From NCBI GenBank assembly GCA_009733575.1, contig ML769682.1, forward strand, positions 19,152 to 83,151: a stretch of 64,000 nt of DNA, written 5' to 3'. The notes under the pieces were generated by a model. The model ran no database searches. It was not told where the DNA came from and worked only from the letters and a program-made list of their open reading frames with translations. Origin of the DNA: Gymnopus androsaceus JB14 (taxonomy: Eukaryota > Basidiomycota > Agaricomycetes > Agaricales > Omphalotaceae). A program made the position numbers and the translations under genes. Below, one piece after another: positions 44,320-57,048 of the stretch (positions are counted from its first letter, which is position 1; the number at the start of each line of letters is the position of its first letter).

Positions 44320-45494
44320 TATCCCCTCTAGCTATAGAAATCTAGTTTGCTGCAATATTTTTCAACACGCCTCCAAAACTGGATAGTGAACATTAATAGT
44401 AACAAGTACATTTTTGCCTTTGTGTTTTTGCTCATCCCATCTATGATTTTCAACAGCTTTGCCTTCATAGAGTTTGAAGACTGCGAACCACTTAAGGTAA
44501 TGGTAAGGAATGATTGCATTTCATTCTTCTTCACCCCCTGAGTTAGTCAAGTTCAACCTTCATGTAAATTATAGTAGTGATCAAACCGGCAACCACCGAG
44601 AAGAAGATCAACTCAATCTGGGTCCTCTAACTTCCCGACATCACCCCTTCCTTTAATTAAATTTCTTTCAGTAGACTTTTTCCCGAATCTGAAGACTCTA
44701 CAGAATCTCAACAATTTAGCCTAACTGTCAAAGCTGCTCTGACCGTGAGCACTTGAGATCCCTGGTCAACCCTCAGGCTTTTTGTCGACGCTCTCGCAGG
44801 CCGCATCTGCGTTGAATGGAATAGCATCATATTATCCCTAAATGAATAGTCCTTTCCCTCCACCAGCTCAATGATATTAAACTCCCATTCTGATGCAGAT
44901 GTAGTAAGTATCTGGGTCAGTTGTATGCGGCGTATTCAGTCAGGACTCATAATTGTCGAATTCCAGATCCGTATCTGTTAATCTTGGGACCTTACAGCAA
45001 GGGTACACGGATATGAGTTGGCTGATACTATACCATCACCAGAATTGAATCTTGCCAGAGGATCTTGATACTAGTTCTAGCACAAGTCATATACTGTGAT
45101 CAATTGTATTGCATGGAATGGTGGTGTTGTGATGACAACCTTGGTAGCTTGAACAATTGAATCATTATACTATGGAGGGAGATATCAGCCTATTAGGGCT
45201 GTGGAGATTGAGAGATGAAAAGATGGGGGAGTTCAGAATCAGAGTTGGAGAGATATAGGAACGCTTCTTGATTGGGTCACGGGTGCTGGAGTGCAGTATT
45301 GATTCAGAAGATTGATTAGAGTCTTGTTGAAAAGCTAAGAGAACTAGGGATCATTGGAGGGATGATGGGTATCACATTACTTATAAGGGCTAAGGGTTCT
45401 GCATCCAGAAATGGGATGGTATAAATTAAGCCTGTTGTAAGCAGAAGGCATTGTACTACCCATCATATCACTTACTAGTACAACATCATCTACC
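44320..45494. other. Intergenic region
   Basis: No gene recognised. A TATAAATTA at about 45420 could be the TATA box of the 7-TM gene that starts at 45495. Confidence 0.45.
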
Positions 45495-47640
45495 ATGACA
45501 CCAGAAGAGTCAGAACAAATCACACTTGCTGGCACTGTATTCTTTCACAATATTGCTATCCTGATATTTACAATTGCACCTTTTGGTAAGCAACATATAT
45601 ATATAAATTTAATGGAGAGGGTATTTGTTTAATAGTTGCTACCAGGGGTCTACCTACTGGCTTTCATCATTAGCATGCATATCATCCTGTGCACTTATTG
45701 CCAGACTCCATTATTTTGTTATACTAACACCTACATATTCTCTTACATATCTGACACCTACTGTAGGCAAAAGGAAAATAAAGGATGGGCACATAAATCA
45801 TTGATTGCACTTCTTATGGCAGGATTTGTGATGGTGGTTCTTTCCACTTGTGCAAATATTGCAGCCAATTTGTTCCTTGTCAAGTTTGGCTTGGTGGTGT
45901 CACTATCAGGGGGTTCATTGTACAGGAAATGGCTGTCAACTTTGAAAGTCATAGTAATGCTCATTTCAGAAGACTGGTGTGGGAATTTCATTGTGAATTC
46001 TGCATAATGTCTTCATTTGGGAATGCAAACTGATATTTTATCTCACATGAAGTATCTAACTGCTGACACTGCTATTATTTGGAGAGCTTGGGCACTGTGG
46101 GCAGAGAAAAAGTTGATTAAATGGACACTATTGATCATCCTGCTGCTAGACATATGTGATCTCATTTGCCATATTCCCTGGCATATATTATATATACTGA
46201 AAATGGAAACTATTTAGGCATCAGCATTGCTGATTCTGTTGTTAACACTAAAACAGCAATTGTCAATAACACTGTAGCCTTGGATTGGCTCAGTACTATG
46301 CTCAATTTGACAGTAAATATTGTGGCAACACTCCTGATAGCTTATCAGGGATGGTTAGCATTGGACACCTCATTCACTTCCAAGATACTTATTACATATG
46401 TGGTTTTAGGACACATCATCAATCAACCCACACAATATTGCTCAACAAGAAAACACAAGTGCAAGCAATCCTTTTACTTATGGTTGAGTCTGGTGCAAGT
46501 TTGGGTGTGGTACAGGCAAGGGGCATGTAGATTTTAAATTATATATATATCATGATGATTTTCAACCTTAAGACTTTGGGAGACCTCCCCCCCCTCCCCC
46601 CCCTCCCCCCTTTGCCTAAAAAAGAAGGAGTTTCACACGATCACAAGGCTTTTGTCACTTCTTGCATGCATTTACTGCAAGAATCTGTAAAAACTCTCAC
46701 GCAGCCGCATTCTAGACTTTGCCCCGCACTCATTTTTGTCTCTACTCTTCTCCATGACTTCTACATAGACCAAATATCTATTTTGTGATAACGGCATGAC
46801 TCAAAAATATGGCAAGTTCAGTGCTTTCTGTGTATTCTACATTGCTTACTGCTACTTGTAGCATTTTTCCGGCACTCCTCATCACAAAACCGGTCATCTA
46901 TAGGTTGTTCTAGAAGGCCTCGGCAATGCAGATGATAGTATATGGTACATATTAGCCTTGAACTTGAAGTACCTTCTTTCTCTTCACCATCAGAATTGCT
47001 GCTCCTGGATTGAATTGATTGATGTCAAAAAAGAAACTGTGGAACTTTAGGCACGAAGTGAGTGCTTCTACTGCAACTTGACCATAACCCAAGTCCTAGG
47101 GGCTAGGGCTTTCAAAACAGTCTGAAATTGTACAGAAAACATGTCTTTCATTATATTTAGTATACTTATAATGGATCTGGCCTGACAGAGCCATAAAAAG
47201 TGCCAAAAAAAAAAAAAATTTGACCTTAAGGCCCCGGCAGACCCCCCCTCCCCTCCCCTCATGATATGGGCGCTTAAATTTCCACATACCCCTTGGGTAC
47301 AGGTTTGGGATTTTCTCAATTATAATGAAAGATACAAACACTTTCTTTGAAAGCTGTTATTTATTATTATTCAGGCACTTGACCTTCATGCAGCTCTTGG
47401 TTCACCCACTGCAAATGTCAATACCTTTCTTGGCTTATTATATATATACAGTGCTGTAAGTCTGATTCTATTCTAACATCCAGTTTGACATGAATTATTC
47501 AGTATTTTTTTTCTTTGATCTATAGGTCCTGAATCCAGTTGCTCTTGTCATCCTGATTCAAACAGGAAACACCTATGAGCACAGCTTTCATTTGGAAGAT
47601 GTCCCCTCCCTGGAAATTAATTCAATCCCAACTGTCAGCT
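45495..47640 (+). pseudogene. Decayed 7-TM membrane protein gene of a mushroom-specific family
   Basis: Start MTPEESEQITLAGTVFFHNI, intron, then VYLLAFIISMHIIL. Hydrophobic segments follow (SLIALLMAGFVMVVLSTCAN). The family hallmark LTADTAIIWRAWALW lies around 46055-46115, then TLLIILLLDICDL and TVNIVATLLIAYQGW (about 46310-46355). Near the end come ILLLMVESGASLGVV (about 46470-46515) and, after an interruption of 0.8 kb, LGLLYIYSAVLNPVALVILI (to about 47560) and SIPTVS, TAA near 47640. Stops and frame changes occur after ILKMETI and elsewhere. The interruption (46540-47340) contains two direct repeats, each ending in a run of C-rich DNA. Function of the family is unknown. Confidence 0.65.
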
Positions 47641-47816
47641 AAATAAAATCAAGCTTGTAAAAGTTTTCTAGGCCAAGAAGCTTGGGCTTTGCTTTTGTTA
47701 GACAAGAGGCAGGTTCAGTTGGTACAACCTTATCTGAGGAGAAAATCAAGCAACAAGACAAACAGGAGCAAAAATGATTAATTAGTAACAAATTGTAACC
47801 ACATAGCATCAGCAGA
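47641..47816. other. Spacer
   Basis: Nothing recognised; short spacer before element A. Confidence 0.5.
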
Positions 47817-48299
47817 ACCTGGGTGTTCTTGACAGAGCTGTCCAGCTCTGTCCAGCACCCACAGCAAGGTACCCCTCTGTCCAGAACTGTGGAATGCTGT
47901 GTATTGCTGTGGATCTCACAGGAACATTGTCCAATGTGAGTCGGAGTTATTGTCAATGTCAGGGTCCTATTCAATCCCAAATATATTATTCCCTTTGAAT
48001 TGTTTTCTTGGTTTGCAAGTGACAAGAGCAAAATCATAAAATCATCATTGATTGCAGACACTACTGCATGACCAACTACAAGGTCTACAAAGAGCAGAAT
48101 ACTCTACACAAGACTACTAAGTATACTACTAACTGCTATCTTAATACCTACTTTATTGTAGGGATCTGCACCGTAACCGTATAATTTACGGTACCTTACG
48201 GTACCTTATGGTACCTTACAGTATACAGGACCACCATACCTGTAACCGTAAGAAGATTTCAGAAGGCCCTTACGGTACGGTACAGGTGGTTATACGGTA

Positions 48300-51200
48300 T
48301 ATTTACAGCTCATACAGCCGTATGTGAATGTAAAAACAAAAATAAAGTACTCCTACGCCTCCATAGTAGCTTTCAAAGCCTCCTCGAGCACCTTCCGTTT
48401 GAGTCTGAGTTGGTGCTTGTAGAGCATTAGCACTTGAATGGTCTCCGGCTTCAGACATACACGGCGCAATGATATGGTATCCCTTCCCCCTGAGAAAATG
48501 CACTCAACTGCTACTGCCGAACCTTACAAGCTCATGAGTCTCTAATTAAAGAGATGAGAAACAATGGATACATACCAGGAATTGCCATAAAATCACGTGC
48601 CATTCAATATGCACGTGGAGACTCAGTCTTTTGTGCAAACCACCATTGAACTGGATCAGTATGGGATGCTGCACAGGGTGCGTCGAAGTAACGTTCCAGC
48701 TCATCACCCTGTTCTTCTTCATCCGAGCCATGGTCGTATGCTGTAAAGTTAATGGTGCCAGGGCATTGTGATGTTCTGTCGGTGGATGTAGAGTTTGAAT
48801 CTTGTGTGCCAGCAGTGTCAGGTGTGTTTGCTGGATAGAACTTGTCAAAGTAAACATGAAGAGCTTCCTTTTGCTCTTCAAGGTAAGCAAGAAGATCAGG
48901 ATCATTAACTTAATCCTTTTTAAGCTTCTTGTAGTTGAATCGAGGGTTGAGGACTGAAATAAAAGTCAGCAATAGTGAACCAAAAGAATATATATCACAT
49001 ACGAGCAGCCCATATATAGAAGGGTGAGTTGTCATACTTATAGTAATAATCACTGAGCTTTCAGTGTGCCTCAGTCAATCCTTGCAGGAGCTCGCATGGT
49101 GCATCCTCCAGGAGTTGTTTGAGCTTGTCCTTGAGTGTGCGTTGAAGCCCACGGAATGTTGAATGTGTCGATGAAAGCATTGGCTTTGATGTTGTGGACA
49201 TCTGGCTTGTTGCAGATTGGAAATTCAACAGCCAATCCGAAACAATTGAAATTGCATCCCAATCCCATCTTGTAAGCTCTGCCCCATGAAGGTCGGTATG
49301 AGTATCAACAAATTCATTGATAGATGTTTGGTACTGGAGGGCTCGGCCTACATAAAGAGTTAGCCTGGAAACAAGATTCAAAATGAGCATTCACTCAGCA
49401 TCTGATGCATTGAAGACCATCGAGTTTTGACATCAAGAATGAGCATGTGAACTCCTACCACAACCTGGCCTGGTGAGAGTAGTTGGTACCAATGTTGACA
49501 ACGCTGAGGGCTTGATTGCACAGAGCGGACAATTTTTCGCGGCTGAAATAAATGAGCATGGAGAACAATGGACCAATGAGATCGTAAAAAACAGACCTTG
49601 CGAACAGAGGTTTTGATACCAGACAGTTCTGGACCCTCATCATCTTCAATCTCGTCAAACATTGCTGCATGTGCATCAAGTTCCTCATTGTCTGGAGCAC
49701 CAGCCACTGCATCTTGATATGGTTGTGACTTCTTCTTGCTGTCCTTTTCCATGGCACCTATAGCCTCAAGAAGCTGAGGCAGAAATTCATTAGACAAACT
49801 CATGTAAGTCAATATTGACACAAACCTTTAGAATGGCAAGATGCACGGTATGAGGCATGCATCGAAGATGTGCATGTTTTGCTTTGAATGGGATGTTCAG
49901 AGCATGACACTTGTGCTCAATTGCCTCCATTAGTGTGTTGTTATTTGATGCATTGTCCATCATAAGTGCGAGTACCTATTCCAAGATGTGAGGAATTATC
50001 AATAGCAAAAAAAAAAAACACAATAATTACCCGGCCAACAAGACCATATTTTTTGAGTGTATTCCATACAACATCAGCCATATTTTCACCTGAATGCTCA
50101 CCGAGAAGCTCCTGGAAGTCAATAAGGATCTCCTCTAAAAACTATTCAGAATGCGGAAACCTCTCTATTCAAGGACTACTTACCAAGCTTGCCATTGTTT
50201 GTGATATAGGAAGCAATTATAGCAAGGAATGCATAGCCGTTTGATGAAGTCCATGCATCCAGTGCAATAGATACCTTGCAGTCGAGTGTCTACAGGACTC
50301 ATTTTAGGTGGATATCATAAACAGATAAACCATACCTTAAAAAAATCCTGCAATTCTGTCTCCATCTCTTGACCAATCTTCATGACTCGTCACTGAACAG
50401 TAACCACGGATGGGATTTTGAGGGGATTAGCTTGGTGGTGAGCATATTCTAGAAGTGCACGGAACTCCGCACGTTCAACTTCTTGAAAGGGCTGATCACA
50501 ACTGACAAGCCACTCAATTAAGAGTGTCTCAAATGTAGATTGATCCCATTCACCCTGGTCATGTTTTTAAACTGTTCCAAAACTACAGAGAACTGAAAAA
50601 CTCACCAGCTTACACTCCGCTGAATGTATCAAGGCCTCCAAGAGTGTTTGCTGTTGCTCAACAGAAGATGTTAGTGAGTCAAGATATTTCAAGAATGCTG
50701 TGCGATTCTCAAAAACTTTTTTCCTTTGGCAATTTTGATCTCTTCTTCCAATGGGTTGGACTTTCGACTATGGAGTATTGAGTAGAAACAATGCATATCT
50801 GGTGCATGTGTTTTCAAATGTCCAGTAAGCCCTGTTTTTTTTAGTTTTTAGTGCATGCACAGTTAAAATCCAGAATGAATTCACCGTTAGTTGAAAAGTG
50901 CATGGCCTTTGAGACTTACAGAACCTTTGTAGACTCTCCATGACAACAGCAATAGTGTTTGTCCCCTGGCGCATGAGTATTACCTTCTGGAGGAGGGGCT
51001 GGAACAAAAAAATGCCAAATAGGATTTCAAAGACGTGAAGGCTGGGAATGAAATGTCAAAAATATCATAATAGAGACTAGCAGTACAAACCTTGTTCTCG
51101 CTATTGACTGTGCTGCTACTTGTTGCCTGTGGAATGCTTGAAGCTTCCTGTTCTGTATCACACCTCTGCTTTTTATGTTTGCGCTTCTCTCGAGTGCTCT

Positions 51201-51760
51201 TCCCAGCACATGCTGTTCCCTCAGGTACAGTCTTACTGGGAAGACTATCTGCAAGCTATAAATTGAATGTAATGTGAGAGTCTAAATGAATAAGTATAAT
51301 GCATACCTCTTCATGTGAGATGCAAACATCATGCTCGCTATCAGATTCTGCCTCTATTTCAGTTTCCGAGTACGCCAGATCTTCAGGGTCCGAGAACGTT
51401 CCTGCTTTTCTTTTACCTTGGGCCCTTGTGTGTGCTTTTTGTTTGGGCGGTTTAGGCTGTTTATTGTCATCTGCAGAGTCCTGTTCAGCAAGAATTGCCT
51501 CCTTCATACGCTGATCTTTTCCATGAGATGGACGTGAAGGGCCTAGTAACAAGATACATGGTCTCAAGATAAGACTCGGTTGAAAGAAATACAAGTCATA
51601 CCAGGTTTATTAGCAACCACCACATCCGGAACCCCAGGATCAGGTCCAAAATCAATGTCCTCTGCATCTTTGAGAGTACCATCGGGATTTTGAGCACATT
51701 GATCCCATCCCTGCGTGTCGGCAAGTGCTAGAATGGAAGCGTTAGATAGAATCAAATTAA
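48300..51760 (-). pseudogene. hAT transposase, decayed
   Basis: Minus-strand pieces in order. First an acidic N-terminal region (DAEDIDFGPDPGVPDVV and a Lys/Glu-rich linker). Next TLDCKVSIALDAWTSSNGYA with FLAIIASYITNNG, ELLGEHSGENMADVVW, ALMMDNASNNN and CMPHTVHLAI. Then DVKTRWSSMHQML, INEFVDTHTDL, WDAISIVSDWLLNFQSATSQ (QMSTTSKPMLSSTH), LSDYYYKYDNSPFYIWAAR, and the dimerisation region RMARDFMAIPG-like (MARDFMAIPGM). These are hallmarks of the RNase H-like fold and C-terminal dimer domain of fungal hAT transposases. In-frame stops occur, e.g. TGA in place of the usual Trp before KLSDYYYK (about 49060) and before MARDF (about 48605). It is inactive as read. Confidence 0.82.
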
Positions 51761-51829
51761 GAAACCGGATTCATTACATGCACCCCCAGGAAGACACGGC
51801 AGAATTAAAAAATGACTCATAGATTAAAC

Positions 51830-52792
51830 CCCTAGCTCTTTCATGGTGTTGTAGTTTTGTAGTGGGCACCGAATTCCTGAAAGATAAACATTTCCATGCT
51901 CTTGACAACGTCTGTGGCCACGATGGCATATGGCCTCCCTGATATCAAGGATAGTTGTCTCTGGTGTAACAACTTTAAGTATCGCTATTTCAGTAGATTA
52001 GTATGATTTTAAGAGAAGAGACATACCAAGTGAAAGAGTATTAGATAATGCTAGATCAATGAATACCGAAAACTGATCCTTTTTAGGAACTGCAAAATTT
52101 ATCTGTAAGAATTCATAGCAATTATAAGACTAATGCATACCTATTGGCAAAGTGGTACGATAAGGTGGTGAATAAACCTTCAACAGTCAATCCAGTCTCA
52201 TATGAGACATGATCACGGCGGAAAGACCATGGGATTTCGAAAGTTTGATATTACATTACATTAAATGCATGAGGACAGACTGGATTGACTACCCGGGGGC
52301 CGGAATGTGTTAGTACATCTTCAAAGAATTTTTCGTGATACTTACAGAGATAGAGACAGAAGATAGACCAATAAACATAGAAAGAGCAGAATAGAGCGAG
52401 GTTTGTATTGAGAATGTTGCGGACAAGGTTTGCACTTGTACCACCAGCATACCACAAATAAGCAATGGTGCCAAATGGTAGAAGGAATGTGGAGATAGCT
52501 GAGATGAAGAACCAATATACCAATGGAATATGGATCTTGTGGAGGTGTCGCGTAATACACCACGGGTCTTGCAGCCATTGCGTGCTAGATATAGAGTGAT
52601 CAGCCTCAAATCAGCTACATAGGACAAGAACATACTTTTGCTAATGTACTCTCGCGCCAAGAGCATCAGGGCAACAGTATAGAACAATACCAGGAGGTTG
52701 AGCGAGGGCTTGCTGTTATATCAGGGTGCTTAAGATTATCACCGAGTCCTGTACAATGATCTGAGGGCCGCGTTTGCAAATTTGGAATCCAT
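51830..52792 (-). pseudogene. Second ORF set in the hAT element: membrane segment plus ubiquitin-like end
   Basis: Starts MDSKFANAALRSLYRT (52792 down), with short introns. Hydrophobic pieces follow (HIPLVYWFFISAISTFLLPF, LALFCSFYVYWSIFCLYL). Later pieces are INFAVPKKDQFSVFIDLALS and finally VVTPETTILDIREAI, then NVYLSGIRCPLQNYNTMKEL. That last part reads like a ubiquitin-type beta-grasp segment (x-V-x-P-E-T-T-I-x-D-I-R... Y-L-S-G-x-x... L-x-x-Y-N-T-x-x-E-L). It lies between the transposase and the right TIR, so it is cargo or an accessory gene. Exon frames are not fully settled. Confidence 0.4.
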
Positions 52793-54160
52793 TTCTTATG
52801 CACAGCAATGCAGCTAAAGGCAAGGGGGTAAAAGTCCTTCAGTAATTGATAGTAGTTGATAGTATATACTGATTATATTGTTGTTGCAGTACATATAAGA
52901 GGCAGTAGATGGTAGATAATATAGCAGATATCCAGCGAGAACCATCGTTGGCATCATTGGGTGATGTGGATGATGGGGGTGGGGCGCAAGCTGTGCAAGC
53001 TGTGATATCGGGACTCCCGCTGCAGTCGGACTTATAAATTGCGAGAAATGGTCTGATTTGGTCGATTTACAGGCCGTACAGGACCCATATACGGCCATAT
53101 TTGTACAGTCATATATGGTTGGTATCACTCCCATAGCCGTAACTGTATACCTACAGTGGTCAGTGGTATATGGTACAGGTACGGGTACCCATAAAACCGT
53201 AACCATAAGCCGTATCTTACAGTTACAGTGCAGATCCCTACTTTATTGTGAATAAAGCTATGAGAAATCATTGGACAAATTGAGTACCCACAAAATGAAA
53301 GACTTAGAAAGAAGAACTTACTGTTGGAGTTGGGTTGAGCTTGGTGGGGGAGGAATTGGAGAAGTGAATGTAGGAATACACCTTATAACACCAGCAAGGT
53401 GACAAGGATATTGACAAATGAATAAATGTTTGAACTTGTATGGATCTAGGGACAAAGATCCTAAGGCAAACAGGTAAAGTACATGTCTATCTACAACCTG
53501 TATTTATACTCCTAGAAAGCATATGTCATAGCTATCAAATATAGTAAGTAGATACTATGTGAAGTAATGATATCACCTATGATGCAATAGTGATGTAAGG
53601 TGTAAATATAGCATAGATATGATGTAAATATGATGAAAACCATGATATCATCATGACATAGCTGTATCCAGCTTGTACATCAAAATCTGATATTCCAACA
53701 GTCAAACTTGTTGATAGTTAAACAGTGTCCAATGTCCCTGACATGGTATCCATCAGTTGGGAATGACAGGTTGAGCAACAGTCAATCTACAGCAATAATC
53801 AGCAAAACCTGGGTGTACTGGACAGAGCTGTACAGCTCTGTCCAGTACTCATATCACTCATAGCACCCATAGCAAGGTCCCCATCTGTCCAGAACTATGG
53901 ACTGCTATGGATTGCTATAAGTCACTATGGATTTCTCACAAATGACATCTGTCAGGGTGGTTTCAATTGAAAACTGAATGTATGACTGCTTTCAGAATCA
54001 ATTCCCTCACTTAGTTGTGAGACAAAAATCATAATAATAAAATCATATCATATTGTCACAGGCATGGTAGTAAGCATAGCAATTCAAAAAGTACAACTAC
54101 ACAGGGTAAACAAAGCTATAGTACTGTAAATACCAAATGGTAACACTACCATAGTACCAA

Positions 54161-55041
54161 TGTTAAAATGACACTGGAGGTTCACAAAGGGGAGAGCAGG
54201 AACATTTGACCTATTGCTATAGCATAGCATAGGCAAATGGATGAGGTACAAATTAAAGAGCATCAGCAGAACCTGGGTGAATGCTACAGCACCTATAGCA
54301 GCTTATAGCAATCCATAGCAGCCACAGCACTGTACAGTGCTGTGGAATGCTATGAGGTCCTATGAGGTCCTGTAAGATGCTGTAGGTTGACCATTGCTCG
54401 AGCATTCTGACACCTGTCATTCCCAGCTGATGGATACGGCAACGGGGACCTTGGACGCTATTTAATCAATGGTTTCGACAAGTTCAACGTCTTTTCCTCC
54501 CCCCACTAAGCTCAACTTAACTCAGACTGTAAGTTTTGCTCTCTGCAATTTTTGACTCGGAGGCTCTAATTGTATATCTTGACATCTTTTAGTGTCATTG
54601 AAGAAGGATTTGATGACTGGTAGGAGGTTGCAGTTAATTAGTGTACAATTTGACACCATTTGTGGACCTGGTGGATGAGTCGAGTATGTATGTTGTAGTA
54701 GTATTAGTTGTGTTTGGAATCACCAATAAAATGATTTTATAAAGTATTTTGCTCTCGCAAGCCAGGGAATCAATTCAAAATAATAATATATTTGGTACTG
54801 AATCAATATTGAATAGAACCCTGATGGCGGCGTTCCCGTGAAGTCCACAGCGATCCACAGCAACCCATAGCATCCCACAGTTCTGTACAGAGGGGTACCT
54901 TGCTATGGGTCCTATAAGTGCTGTGGGTTCTGTACAGAGCTGTACAGCTCTGTACAGAACACCCAGGTTTTGCTGATGAGTATCATAAGATTATATATAA
55001 AAGCATTCAAGCATGTGCTTCAGGCACTCATTATTTCTACA
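54161..55041. repeat. Left LTR, interrupted by element B
   Basis: LTR halves 54161-54260 and 54979-55041 flank the inserted element. TATATATAAAAG lies in the second half, as in the right LTR. Confidence 0.88.
54261..54978. mobile_element. CATCAG-family element B (718 bp) inside the left LTR
   Basis: From CATCAGCAGAACCTGGGTG to CACCCAGGTTTTGCTGATG, with AG on both sides (54259-54260 and 54979-54980). The right LTR reads AATTAAAGAGTATTG uninterrupted, giving the empty site. The left arm uses CTATAGC and CCATAGC words and the right arm CTGTACAG, CCACAGC and CCATAGC words. The interior (54400-54830) is non-coding and matches, inverted, the interior of elements A and X, e.g. CCTGTCATTCCCAGCTGATGG. 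Confidence 0.92.
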
Positions 55042-56171
55042 CACTCCCTTGAGCAAAGAAGCATGTGAGTACACAGGCAACCCAATCTATTCAACTACGT
55101 TTAACCAGGGAAATTTCAAACCAGATATCACTTTTTTTATACTGAGTCTTGTTATGATACAATAGACCTGGTTCCAATTGGAACCCAGTTTAAAAAATTG
55201 GAGCCCAGTTCAAAAAGTTTGTACCTGGTACCAATCCACATTTTGGCAGCCATCACTATTCCATCCACATCTGAACTATTCCCAACTCCCCCGGTGCTCC
55301 ATAAAAAGAATAAAATTGCATTCAATTGTATATTGCACTACTACTGACATGCATACCAAGTAGAAAAACAGCTTTTCCATCGCCAGTCTCTAGAATTACC
55401 TGTGCCCATATGAAAAGATTCTAGATATTGTCAGTTAGGAAGTGTCGATGATGAAGAGTAATAAAAAAAGAAAACCTACTATTGAGCAACAACATAGAAA
55501 GAAAACAAAGACCTCCTGAGTTCATGGTGACTTCCTTAAACTTTGCCACCACAAGTCTTGCCACTCTTGGACTTGCACCAATCATAGTGTATTGACAGGT
55601 TGAGGATATTGAGTTGAAAACTTGAGGTTGACTGCGAGCCTGCAATGTCCTCTTGCTTGAAAGCCTTTGAGATTATAATGCTACTGCCAGATATGGGCGC
55701 CGGCCTTGAAGCTAAAAGCTTGATGGATTGAGGCTATAAACTTGCACGTTGGCAGTCATTGTTGGACAGCTTCAATGACAATGAGGAGCAGATGAGGCTC
55801 AGGTTGTGGTGGTCAAAGTTGAACCAACCTTGGAACATGTGATACTCCTACGCACGTTGCGGTACCAAAAAATTGAGCCAGAGTTGAAATTGGCAGTAGA
55901 TAAACTCAGTTTTTGTCTTGGAATCTGATCTGGGCTTATTAGAGTGAGAAAATAAAATAAAATGGCAACACAGTACAATCTCCTGTATTTGAAACCAGGT
56001 ACAAATTTTTGAGCCTCAGCTGAAATTCCAAAACAGACCTCAGTTTATCCGCAGCCAGATAGACCTAGTGCATACGAAGGTTTGGCCATGTAAGTGAAGT
56101 AAATCCAAAGTCCATTAAAGGAGTGACTATAAGTAAATGGAAAAGAAAGAAAAGAGTCCACTTCCTGAGTC
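55042..56171. other. Retrotransposon interior without coding capacity
   Basis: About 1.1 kb between the left LTR and gag. It has a 16-base palindrome (GGTTCCAATTGGAACC, about 55169-55184) and no pol-like motif. Confidence 0.5.
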
Positions 56172-57048
56172 CTAGCATGCATATACCTCTTCATCCTCAT
56201 CATCCAATGTGTGAAAAACACCCAATGCAGCACCTGCAGTAGCAGATTGGGTGGTGCGGGTAGGACAAATGCTCTGGTAGTGACCATGACCACCACAGTT
56301 ATGACAGGTAATGAGCATATTTGTACCTTTCTGAGTAGCTTGGCCACCACATCGAGGAGGAATCTTCTGGGCATGCTTTGCAGTAACAGAAGCAATGTCA
56401 GTGAAAAGAGCATCACTGTTCTCCACTAGCTTCTTGTCCAGGTAATCATCGGGATCTTGGGGCTCCCTTTTGACAGCAGGATCCACTCCCTGCTTCTCAT
56501 CACAGACCTGTTGAGCAAATTCACTGAGGCAGCATTGGATGACATGCTCCCAGTCATCATTTAGCATATCACTGCTCATGGTGCAATGGAATTGCTGCCA
56601 TTTATCAGTGGGAGGAAGGGAATGGCTTATCATCAAACTCATGTTCAAGACAGTCAGCAACATCATGGAAAGCACCAACATGATCAGCCATGGTCAAATT
56701 GGAAGTGAGGCAGAGGGTATGGAAAGTGTCCCAGAGGTTGGAGATGGCATCAATCCCTTGGTCAGAATTAGCCTCAACAAGGTGGTTGAAGGCAAGATGG
56801 GGATCACAGGGGAGGTTATGGATATGAGCAAGCTGGTTTTCACCTATGCACTCCACAATGACATTCATTACTTGCTGTTGCTTGGCTTCCAAGGCCTTAA
56901 CAGCCTTTACACTAGTACTGGGTGGGACAGCCTGACTGGCAACAACATCCCAGAGACCCTTGGCCTGCAGAGCAGTTCGGACAGTGAACTTCCAGTTTGG
57001 GAGATCCTTTGGAGAGTTGAGAATAATGACATTTTTGGATTTGGTCAT
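56172..57048 (-). pseudogene. Copia-type gag (UBN2 domain) with zinc knuckle, frameshifted
   Basis: The minus-strand N-terminal part (57048 down) reads LPNWKFTVRTALQAKGLWDV, then HIHNLPCDPHLAFNHLVEAN and TLCLTSNLTMADHVGAFHDV, the UBN2/gag pattern of Ty1-copia elements. Near 56610 the frame changes (HEFDDKPFPSSH to SHSLPPTDKWQQFHCTMSSD). The second part ends with a CCHC knuckle CHNCGGHGHYQSIC and an acidic tail (DDEDEEVYAC), stop at 56172. A protease/integrase/RT continuation is absent. The protein would package element RNA; as read it is broken by one frame change. Confidence 0.78.

Larger units (their letters stand above)
48159..53240 (-). mobile_element. hAT transposon (5.08 kb) with 8-bp target duplication
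   Basis: The first 12 bases TAGGGATCTGCA recur as the reverse complement at the right end, and similarity continues through GTAACYGTA. Subterminal regions are dense in ACGGTACC-type words, the likely transposase-binding repeats. CTTTATTG flanks both sides (48151-48158 and 53241-53248), a perfect 8-bp duplication as expected for hAT. Genes inside run on the minus strand: a decayed transposase and a second ORF set. Confidence 0.93.

Noticed and set aside
43560..44320. CTCCAGAG and CTGTCCAG clusters as a CRISPR or minisatellite array
   Set aside because: Spacing is irregular, copies occur in both orientations, and they lie in the inverted arms of a TIR element in a eukaryotic genome.
48170..48300. 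GGTACC-rich stretch as a separate satellite repeat
   Set aside because: It is the subterminal region of the hAT element; similar words occur next to the other terminal repeat at 53080-53240.
53797..54978. One single element from the left end at 53797 to the right end at 54978
   Set aside because: The LTR comparison fixes element B at 54261-54978, and the AT duplication and arm types pair 53797 with the end at 59825.
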